Source: Saprospiraceae bacterium
GTDB lineage: Bacteria > Bacteroidota > Bacteroidia > Chitinophagales > Saprospiraceae
Length of the DNA: 5,644 bases
NCBI GenBank assembly: GCA_013002475.1
Contig: JABDJM010000358.1
Coordinates: 1-5,644 of the forward strand
Direction: 5' to 3'
In this document: positions 1 to 5,480 of the stretch, piece after piece
Layout of the letters: each line of letters begins with the position of its first letter
Position numbering within the stretch: the first letter of the stretch is position 1
Program-made: the position numbers and the translations under genes
Notes under the pieces: model-generated
Seen by the model: the letters and a program-made list of their open reading frames with translations, nothing else
Databases searched by the model: none
What the model was told of the DNA's origin: nothing

Positions 1-159
1 TTTGGTGGAGCAGGCTTGAAGTATGATAGCGTCGATTTTCACCATCAAAGGATTCCCATGGAGGTAGGCCGCCTTTCAGCAGAAGAAATTCTTAAGGGAG
101 AAATGCTGTATTATAACTTTAAGGCCCTGTTTGGCAAAAACATCTTGACCAGAGAATAA
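1..159 (+). CDS. C-terminal end of an unidentified protein (5' end outside window)
   Basis: An open frame enters the window in frame 1 and runs 52 codons to a TAA at 157-159. The visible tail is soluble and charged, reading FGGAGLKYDSVDFHHQRIPM at its start and ending KALFGKNILTRE. It has no membrane segment, no sorting signal and no motif I can assign to a family. The evidence that it is coding is the uninterrupted frame, the plausible amino-acid composition, and the stop that overlaps the next start as TAATG, a typical arrangement for translationally coupled genes. Its job is therefore probably linked to the acetyltransferase that follows, but I cannot name a function from this fragment. 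Confidence 0.7.
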   Translation, partial: FGGAGLKYDSVDFHHQRIPMEVGRLSAEEILKGEMLYYNFKALFGKNILTRE

Positions 160-1244
160 TGGAATTCAAATTCCTTAATAAGTCTGATCTTAAGGAGTAT
201 GTCGAATCAAAGGATTTCGATGGATTACCGATCCTTCCGATAACGGTGCACCGTGCACGTTCGCATTGGTCAAATCCCAAGGTTGGGGAAACGCACACGT
301 TGTTGATACTGGTTGAAGAATCTGCTGAACTAATCGGGTATTTGGGAGCTATGCCTGTAAGGGTGAATGATAAAATCGACGCAGGCTGGCTTACTTGTAT
401 GTGGGTAAGTCCAAAAGCCCGGGGACGTGGAATAGCCGGAGAAATGCTTGCCAAAATGAATGAGGCCTATAAGGGCAAAGTACTACTCGGTGATTTTGTA
501 CCGGGAACAGAAAGGGTCTATCTGAAAACAGATTCATTTACTGGACCAATTGCCACTCGGGGGCTACGGATCTATTGGAGGTCGGATGCAGAAACGATTC
601 TTCCTGCTCGCGACCCAAAATGGAAACCCTATGCCGACTTCCTCAAAATCTCTGACAATGTTGTCAACAGTATTTCTGATCTGAGATTTATTTTCAAGAG
701 GTCACCAGGGCCCAAATTCTCTTTCACTGAAAAGTTGAATGCGGCAGATCAAGAATTCATCAACGCTCGCGCAAATGGGTACTCTTTCGGGAGGGATGCC
801 GAAGACCTTCAATGGATGTTTGACTTTCCATGGGTTTTATCCGGGAATCCTAATGATCCCCTAAATTCACGGTATCACTTTTCTGCCATTGACAGGGATT
901 TTAAAAACTACTTCCTTAAGCTTGAGGATGAATCCGGAAAGCCGAAAGCCATCCTGCTTTTGATCCACCGGAATGACCATTTAAAAATTCCCCATGCCTA
1001 TTTTGAAGAAAACGCTCTGGTAGATGTTGCCCAGATATTGACGCATCTGATCATCGAATGGAAGATAAATACCAGCACCTTTTTTCATCCCCGTCTGGTC
1101 CAATATTTCCAGGCAAACAGATCTAAGGGACTCTACCAAAAACAGATTACCAGGAGCTATATTTTTAGCAAGGGCTTCACTGAAGAGGTCAATGTGGAAG
1201 AACTAATTTTTCAGGACGGAGATGGGGATGTAGGATTTACTTAG
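159..1244 (+). CDS. GNAT-family N-acetyltransferase with a long C-terminal half
   Basis: This 361-residue protein is probably a cytoplasmic acyl-CoA-dependent N-acetyltransferase. The N-terminal half has the GNAT core: a beta strand around residues 47-66 (LLILVEESAELIGYLGAMPV), then strand beta4 leading into motif A at 77-97. There the acetyl-CoA pyrophosphate loop reads R88-G-R-G91-I-A93 and fits the family consensus R/Q-x-x-G-x-G/A. A usual single GNAT domain is about 150 residues, so roughly residues 185-361 are extra. That part contains alternating strands (YFLKLEDESG, KAILLLIHRN) and a helix (VDVAQILTHLIIEW), and could be a second GNAT-like fold without motif A. The substrate cannot be told. 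The start ATG overlaps the upstream stop (TAATG) and has no Shine-Dalgarno sequence, so translation is probably coupled. The 3' end overlaps the convergent methyltransferase gene by 8 bases. The GNAT assignment is firm; any biological role is not. Confidence 0.85.
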   Translation: MEFKFLNKSDLKEYVESKDFDGLPILPITVHRARSHWSNPKVGETHTLLILVEESAELIGYLGAMPVRVNDKIDAGWLTCMWVSPKARGRGIAGEMLAKMNEAYKGKVLLGDFVPGTERVYLKTDSFTGPIATRGLRIYWRSDAETILPARDPKWKPYADFLKISDNVVNSISDLRFIFKRSPGPKFSFTEKLNAADQEFINARANGYSFGRDAEDLQWMFDFPWVLSGNPNDPLNSRYHFSAIDRDFKNYFLKLEDESGKPKAILLLIHRNDHLKIPHAYFEENALVDVAQILTHLIIEWKINTSTFFHPRLVQYFQANRSKGLYQKQITRSYIFSKGFTEEVNVEELIFQDGDGDVGFT

Positions 1245-2067
1245 GATCTGGTTTGAATCCCCAACCTTGCACACCTGTGTAATGGAAAATGCTTTCTTCA
1301 ACATTTTTCAACTCATCGAAACTTTGAACCAAATCATTCACTAGTTCCTCTGAAATTCGATTGGATTCTAAAAGGCCCTCTTTTGCACTTAGCATTAGCT
1401 CACAAAAATATTCGAACATGAGCATTTTGTTTTCCGGGTTCCTATTGTCATGATGTTGCCCCATGAAATGAGTGTGCACCTGGTCAAAGCCTGCAGTAGT
1501 TAGCAACTGCCCTACCCGCAATCCTACGTCCGGATCTCCGCCGAGAGATCGTTGGTAATCATTGAAAGCATCCCAGTATTGGAGGATAGCTTGTTTGGTG
1601 GGCCTTATCTGCAGGGAGGTATTGTTGACTTCTGTGAGAATTACCTGGCCCCCAGGTTTTAAATGGCGGTATGCCTGTCGAAGCAGAGCCAGGGGGTCTT
1701 TGCTATGTTCCAATACAAAACAAATAAACACGACATCAAAGTCCTCCACTAACACGGTCAGGTCCCCATCAGGCACATGTAGGAAGTCAACTCGCTGATT
1801 TATTTCTGACAGATTTTCAAAATTCCTTTGAGCCTCCTCAATTTGCTTTTTGGAAATATCAACAGCATGAATAGAGAGCTCTGGGTAAGATTCTAAAAGG
1901 ATTTTCGTTTGGGCTCCGGTACCACAGCCAATTTCCAGGAGTTTCCTGGATTTACTAAGGTCAAGCCTTTCATAGATCATCGCTTGCAGAAAATCCGCCT
2001 GACGTTCCAGACGATCCTGCTCCTTTGCATGGTAAGTATGAATATAGGAAGGGTCCTTCTCGGCCAT
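1237..2067 (-). CDS. Class I SAM-dependent methyltransferase
   Basis: This 276-residue soluble protein has a Rossmann-type methyltransferase core. Motif I is LLEIGCGTG (residues 43-51), the SAM-binding glycine loop. The acidic residue ending strand beta2 is D70 in IHAVDIS, expected to hold the ribose hydroxyls. Next come FDVVFICFVLEH (110-121) and the LKPGG turn (136-140) leading into strand QVILTEV. After the core there is a C-terminal segment with GGDPDVGLRVGQLLTTAGF (176-194) and a closing VQGWGFKP, a pattern I associate with small-molecule methyltransferases of the UbiE/Methyltransf_11-like type; the substrate is unknown. The gene begins 11 bases after the stop of the RRM gene on the same strand and is probably co-transcribed with it. 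The ATG at 2067-2065 has no Shine-Dalgarno sequence but gives a natural N-terminus. The coding end overlaps the acetyltransferase gene on the other strand. Confidence 0.88.
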   Translation of the reverse strand: MAEKDPSYIHTYHAKEQDRLERQADFLQAMIYERLDLSKSRKLLEIGCGTGAQTKILLESYPELSIHAVDISKKQIEEAQRNFENLSEINQRVDFLHVPDGDLTVLVEDFDVVFICFVLEHSKDPLALLRQAYRHLKPGGQVILTEVNNTSLQIRPTKQAILQYWDAFNDYQRSLGGDPDVGLRVGQLLTTAGFDQVHTHFMGQHHDNRNPENKMLMFEYFCELMLSAKEGLLESNRISEELVNDLVQSFDELKNVEESIFHYTGVQGWGFKPDPK

Positions 2068-2078
2068 CCCGTAGAATT

Positions 2079-2345
2079 TTAAAACCGGATCTTAAATTTC
2101 TTGCTTCGATCTTCCGCTTCTGAGACTTCAAGCTCCTGGCCTGATACGGCTTTTCCGTTCAGGGCCTCTATCGCCTTGTTTGCCTCCTGATCGTTTGGCA
2201 TTTCCACAAAGGCATATCCCTTGGATTCCGATGTCACCCTATCGTATATGACTTTGGCGGACAATACTTCTCCATAGGTGGCGAAAAGGCTTTCTAAAGT
2301 AAACTCATTTACAGAGTCAGAAAGATTTTTGACAAAGATGGTCAT
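2079..2345 (-). CDS. Single-domain RRM RNA-binding protein
   Basis: This 88-residue protein consists of one RNA recognition motif and a short basic tail. RNP2 is I3-F-V-K-N-L8 on strand 1. RNP1 is K42-G-Y-A-F-V-E-M49 on strand 3, with aromatic residues Y44 and F46 where RRMs stack RNA bases. Between them lie helix 1 (EFTLESLFATYGEV) and strand 2 (AKVIYDRVT); helix 2 is DQEANKAIEALNG and strand 4 QELEVSEA. The tail DRSKKFKIRF (79-88) is basic and could add RNA affinity. Small stand-alone RRM proteins of this kind occur in Bacteroidota and cyanobacteria, usually with unknown RNA targets. The gene is the first of a probable two-gene unit with the methyltransferase. A TAAATTTG element at 2366-2373 lies 20 bases upstream, which predicts a very short leader without a Shine-Dalgarno sequence. 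Confidence 0.93.
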   Translation of the reverse strand: MTIFVKNLSDSVNEFTLESLFATYGEVLSAKVIYDRVTSESKGYAFVEMPNDQEANKAIEALNGKAVSGQELEVSEAEDRSKKFKIRF

Positions 2346-2365
2346 AAGAGCAATTCAATTTTTCA

Positions 2366-2373
2366 CAAATTTA
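2366..2373 (-). promoter_or_regulatory. Bacteroidota-type -7 promoter element for the RRM/methyltransferase unit
   Basis: Read on the minus strand this is TAAATTTG, an exact match to the TAnnTTTG -7 consensus of the primary sigma factor in Bacteroidota. A TTG that could serve as the -33 element lies at 2400-2398, with 24 bases between the two, somewhat longer than the usual spacing of about 19-21. Transcription would start near 2360, giving a leader of about 15 bases before the ATG at 2345. The rest of the 115-base divergent region is AT-rich and shows no clear operator or hairpin. Confidence 0.5.
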
Positions 2374-2434
2374 ATGATAGTTGCTTAATCCTTTTAACAA
2401 AAAAACTGCGGGTATTTTCCGAATTTGGACTTTC

Positions 2435-2442
2435 TATTCTTG
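2435..2442 (+). promoter_or_regulatory. Weak candidate -7 element for the secreted repeat protein
   Basis: TATTCTTG matches TAnnTTTG at all but one constrained position. There is no good TTG about 19-21 bases upstream, and the resulting leader would be only about 12 bases. An alternative with two mismatches, CGAATTTG, sits at 2420-2427. Neither is convincing; the entry records the best available candidates ahead of the ATG at 2461. Confidence 0.2.
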
Positions 2443-2460
2443 ATAACCAAAGTTCTTGCC

Positions 2461-2520
2461 ATGCAAAAGGTCTTTTTCTCTGTCCTACTCTCCTTTTTAT
2501 CAATTTCAGTACTAGCCGGT
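2461..2520 (+). other. Sec signal peptide, residues 1-20
   Basis: MQK is followed by an uninterrupted hydrophobic stretch (VFFSVLLSFLSISVLAG) and then Q21-C22. Signal peptidase I could cut after A19 (V-L-A) or after G20, the latter exposing Gln. A lipobox is not formed because Q, not G or A, precedes the Cys. Confidence 0.85.
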
Positions 2521-5460
2521 CAATGCACCATTCAAATTACTGGTAACGACATAACTTGCTTTGGGGCTTTGGATGGAGAAATTGAAATCAACTTTTTGAA
2601 TGCAGCCCCTCCCTTTGAGGTTGAGATTCAGGGTCAGACTTTTTTTACTTCAGATCTAGTTTTTACAGTACCGGGATATCCGGTTGGCATTTACCAGGTC
2701 AATGTAACAGATGCAAATAATTGCATGGTTTCAGAGCTTGTTACCCTAAATGAGCCGACACCCTTAATGGTATTGGATGAGTTCATCACAGTTTGTGCGG
2801 GGCAGGGTGATTGCATTCAGCTTACGATCTTTGGTGGGGTACCTCCTTACAGCATTAACTGGAATGGCATTGTAACCAACAACCCCCTAATCTGTGACTT
2901 CCCTTTTCCCGGAACTTTTGAAGTGGAGGTTATTGATGCCAATGATTGTACTGCAATAGCATTGATCACTGTAGAGGAGGTTTTCACTGATGTGTTTATC
3001 ATTGAAGACCCCATAAGCTGTTCAGAATCTTTGCTATCGGCGGTAGTTAATGGGATTCCTGGCTTTGCCTACAATTGGAGTACCGGGGAAACCAGCCAAT
3101 CTATTACTGTGACTTCTCCGGGGGTGTACAGTGTGACTGTTTTTGACCAATTCGGATGTGAAGGTATAGCCACCTTTGTATATGATCAGGAACTTCAGGT
3201 GACTACTTCATTCACGGATATCAGTTGTAATGGCTCCAATGACGGAAGTATTGATACAGATGTCAACGGTGTAGGGTCCTTCACTTATGAATGGACTTTC
3301 AACGGGCAGGTAATTTCAACGGCACCTTCCATATTTGATCTTGAGCCAGGTGTTTACGAACTTTTGGTAACCCAAGACAATAGTAATTGTGAGTATCAGG
3401 AAACGTTTGTTCTCAACTCGCCAGACCAATTGGAAATCACCACATCAGCAGTATCTGCTTCTTGTAATGGCGGAAGTGACGGAGAAATAGTAGTAACCGT
3501 TACTGGAGGAACCGCACCCTACACCTATGACTGGAATAACGGATCCTTTGGGACATTGGTAAATGTTCCCGCTGGATTATACTCGGTGACAGTGACAGAT
3601 GCAAATGGCTGTACGGTAACTGAAGAGACTTTAGTCACCGAACCAGAGCCACTTATTGTTGATATCACTGCGACCGCGGAATCATGCCTCGGCGACGGCT
3701 CTGCCTCTGCCCAGGTAAGCGGAGGCACACCAGGGTACACCTTCGAATGGTCCAATGGAGAAACCGGAGATTCGCTGACAAACCTCGTTGCTGGAACCTA
3801 TAGCCTGACTGTTACTGATGCAAACGGTTGCTTTGCCACGGCTTCAACAGATATTGACTCTCCAATAAGTATTTCCACGACCAGCACAGAGACCAGTTGT
3901 AATACGGCAAATGGAACCGCTACCGTTGAGGTTCTTAGCGGGGCCAACGAACCCGTTTATTTGTGGAGTACCGGGGCCACCACGCCAACAATCGATGGTC
4001 TTGAGCCAGGAGGTTATTCGGTGACGGTTACAGATCTTGAAACCGAATGCCAGGTCCACCAGAATATTTATGTCCTGGAGGACTCCATCTGTTATGTGAA
4101 AATTGAGGGTTATGTTTTTGTAGATGATGTTACTCCAGACTGCCAGGTAGATGGTGAAAGTGAACCAGCAAAAAATGTCTTAGTAGAACTTAGTGATGGG
4201 CAGATAACCTTTACAGATGAAAATGGATATTATGTTTTTTATCCTGATGCAGGAACATACGATCTTTCCATTTCCTTCAATGAAAATGTTTTTGACGGCA
4301 TCTGTATAGATCCCATTACTGTGGATGCCACAACCTGGGGGGAGTGCTATTCCGGAAATGATTTCTTTTTAGCATATGGAGAAGACCTTGACATCGAATT
4401 AAAGGTGAACAAGCCTAATGCACGACCCGGCTTTTTTCAATGGGTGACCATTTGCCTGATGAATCGAGGTGCGCACCCTGTGAGTGGAACTCTTTCCTAT
4501 ATACATCCGGAAGCTCAGGAACTGGACTATTGTGCCCCGGAGCATACGTCTTATGATGAAGCTACTCGGACTGTTACCTGGGACTATGTGGATATCCCTC
4601 CAAATACCACCTGGGTCTATCACCCGGTGATGTACACACCTGTGGATGTCGCTCTTGGCACTGAATTATTGTATGAGTTTTCAGCTCCGGTAAATAATGA
4701 TCTGACTCCGTGGAATAATGAGATTATCTGCACAGAAGAAGTGACAGGATCTTTTGATCCTAATGATAAGGCTGTGGAGCCGGTAGGCGAAGGTCCGGAG
4801 GGTTTTATAGCTGAATCAGATACTTCTCTGAGCTATAAAATTCGTTTTCAAAACACCGGAACAGATACTGCCTTTACTGTCAGGATCGTGGACACGCTGG
4901 ACACTGATCTTGATCTTAAAACTTTACAACTAGGCCCGGCTAGTCATGCTTACACGGCCAAGGTTGAAAACAACATCCTTGAATTTCTATTTGAAAATAT
5001 TTTACTGCCGGATAGTATTGTCAACGAGCCGGAATCTCATGGCTTCGTTTATTATGACATAGATTTCACTTCCGGCTCCGGTCCAGGAACGGAAGTAACC
5101 AACCGTGCAGGCATCTATTTTGATTTCAATGAGCCGGTGATCACCAATGAAGTGGTTAGCACCATCATGGAACCAAACTTTATCTATGGACCATTGGAAC
5201 AGGTGCAACTTGAACTCTTTCCAAATCCGGTAATGGAAAAAAGTCAACTTTCTTTTTCCTTGGAAGCTACAGAAGACCTTAGTGTTTCTATTCTTTCTTT
5301 GGAAGGAAAAACTCTGGTTCATTCTTTTGCATCAGGAATATTTCCCTCCGGGAAAAATTCGGTGACCATCCCGGTTTCAAAAATACCGAGTGGCTTGTAT
5401 TTCGTACAACTAAAAACAAAGAGTGGGAAAGAAGGTATTTTAAAATTGATTAAGCCCTAA
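2461..5460 (+). CDS. T9SS-secreted SprB-repeat multidomain surface protein
   Basis: This 999-residue protein is predicted to cross the inner membrane by Sec and the outer membrane by the type IX secretion system, ending up on the cell surface or released. Domains in order: signal peptide (1-20); seven SprB-like beta repeats of about 70-78 residues (22-541); an SdrD/Cna-B-like domain (548-604); a DUF11-like beta domain (about 641-762); a DUF7619-type domain opening with S764-F-D-P-N-D-K770 and closing near NRAGIYFDFNEP (881-892); and a type A sorting domain (912-999). No enzyme motif is visible, so an adhesive or structural role is the best inference. SprB itself, the gliding adhesin of Flavobacterium johnsoniae, is over six times longer, so sharing its repeats does not imply gliding. 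The frame is open from a TTG at 2425, but the ATG at 2461 is chosen because it places the signal peptide at the very N-terminus. No Shine-Dalgarno sequence precedes it. It appears to be a single-gene unit. Confidence 0.93.
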   Translation: MQKVFFSVLLSFLSISVLAGQCTIQITGNDITCFGALDGEIEINFLNAAPPFEVEIQGQTFFTSDLVFTVPGYPVGIYQVNVTDANNCMVSELVTLNEPTPLMVLDEFITVCAGQGDCIQLTIFGGVPPYSINWNGIVTNNPLICDFPFPGTFEVEVIDANDCTAIALITVEEVFTDVFIIEDPISCSESLLSAVVNGIPGFAYNWSTGETSQSITVTSPGVYSVTVFDQFGCEGIATFVYDQELQVTTSFTDISCNGSNDGSIDTDVNGVGSFTYEWTFNGQVISTAPSIFDLEPGVYELLVTQDNSNCEYQETFVLNSPDQLEITTSAVSASCNGGSDGEIVVTVTGGTAPYTYDWNNGSFGTLVNVPAGLYSVTVTDANGCTVTEETLVTEPEPLIVDITATAESCLGDGSASAQVSGGTPGYTFEWSNGETGDSLTNLVAGTYSLTVTDANGCFATASTDIDSPISISTTSTETSCNTANGTATVEVLSGANEPVYLWSTGATTPTIDGLEPGGYSVTVTDLETECQVHQNIYVLEDSICYVKIEGYVFVDDVTPDCQVDGESEPAKNVLVELSDGQITFTDENGYYVFYPDAGTYDLSISFNENVFDGICIDPITVDATTWGECYSGNDFFLAYGEDLDIELKVNKPNARPGFFQWVTICLMNRGAHPVSGTLSYIHPEAQELDYCAPEHTSYDEATRTVTWDYVDIPPNTTWVYHPVMYTPVDVALGTELLYEFSAPVNNDLTPWNNEIICTEEVTGSFDPNDKAVEPVGEGPEGFIAESDTSLSYKIRFQNTGTDTAFTVRIVDTLDTDLDLKTLQLGPASHAYTAKVENNILEFLFENILLPDSIVNEPESHGFVYYDIDFTSGSGPGTEVTNRAGIYFDFNEPVITNEVVSTIMEPNFIYGPLEQVQLELFPNPVMEKSQLSFSLEATEDLSVSILSLEGKTLVHSFASGIFPSGKNSVTIPVSKIPSGLYFVQLKTKSGKEGILKLIKP
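2524..4083 (+). repeat. Seven tandem SprB-like protein repeats
   Basis: Approximate repeat limits in residues are 22-98, 101-173, 174-243, 245-322, 324-397, 398-468 and 469-541. The shared pattern is an opening 'SC(N/x)G..DG' turn, a 'GG..PY.Y.W..G' central strand, 'L..G.YSVTVTDANGC', and a closing 'EP/SP' linker. Repeats 5 and 6 fit best (e.g. GLYSVTVTDANGC at 372-384); repeat 2 is the most divergent. The array is diverged at DNA level, with only short exact matches between units. SprB repeats (Pfam SprB family) are known from Bacteroidota cell-surface adhesins and many T9SS cargo proteins. Confidence 0.88.
4102..4272 (+). other. SdrD/Cna-B-like beta-sandwich domain, residues 548-604
   Basis: The segment begins IEGYVFVDD, has an acidic loop with GESEPAKNVLVELSDG, and then T-D-E-N-G-Y-Y-V-F with a closing AGTYDL. 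This is the ordinary pattern of SdrD B-like and carboxypeptidase-regulatory-like folds (G.VF.D...GE...V.V.L ... TD.NG.Y.F ... G.Y). Such domains act as stalks or spacers; the Asp-rich loops might bind calcium, which is inference. Confidence 0.65.
4381..4746 (+). other. DUF11-like beta domain, residues about 641-762
   Basis: The segment starts DLDIELKVNKPNARPGF and includes ICLMNRGAHPVSGTLSYIHP and a TVTWDYVDIPPNTTW strand pair. This is the layout of DUF11-like repeats, which describe a 'conventional' strand, a loss-of-symmetry loop and an 'x-W-x-x-x-x-I-x-P-x' strand. The family call is by pattern only. It contains three cysteines (C665, C691, C757). Confidence 0.5.
4747..5169 (+). other. DUF7619-type conserved domain, residues 763-903
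   Basis: The hallmarks are GSFDPNDK (763-770) at the start, YKIRFQNTGTDTAFTVRIVD (792-811) in the middle, and NRAGIYFDFNEPVITNE (881-897) at the end. I recognise this combination from many Bacteroidota T9SS cargo proteins, where it lies directly before the sorting domain. Its function is not known. It contains no cysteine. Confidence 0.7.
5194..5457 (+). other. T9SS type A C-terminal sorting domain, residues 912-999
   Basis: The domain has the expected three elements: LFPNP at 919-923, a central strand with SILSLEGK (943-950), and IPSGLYFVQL (975-984) followed by the basic end LKLIKP (994-999). In known T9SS cargo this region targets the protein to the outer-membrane translocon and is removed by the PorU sortase, often with attachment of the cargo to anionic lipopolysaccharide. 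Its length of about 88 residues is normal for type A. The T9SS machinery is not in this window. Confidence 0.93.
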
Positions 5461-5480
5461 CAGTCTCTAACGTGGTGAGG

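Noticed and set aside
119..454. Minus-strand open frame of 111 codons opposite the acetyltransferase start
   Set aside because: It lies antisense to a well-supported GNAT gene and spans its start. Its translation is Ser/Arg-rich with no recognisable motif, as expected of a shadow frame.
1562..1798. Plus-strand open frame inside the methyltransferase gene
   Set aside because: Antisense to conserved methyltransferase motifs; the translation is Arg/Ser-rich and unlike a real protein.
2506..2526. Possible lipobox (LAGQC) making the large protein a lipoprotein
   Set aside because: The residue before the Cys is Gln, whereas a lipobox needs Gly, Ala or Ser there. The T9SS sorting domain gives a different route to the surface.
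3525..3755. Minus-strand open frame inside the SprB repeats, and similar ones at 3844-4059, 4399-4623 and 5002-5322
   Set aside because: All are antisense to recognisable domains of the secreted protein and have no motifs, promoter elements or ribosome-binding sites of their own.
2524..4083. Repeat array considered as a CRISPR or DNA-level tandem repeat
   Set aside because: The periodicity is in the protein, the units differ strongly at DNA level, and the reading frame is open throughout.
5461..5480. Possible bidirectional terminator between the convergent stops
   Set aside because: The 20-base gap has no GC-rich inverted repeat and no T-run.
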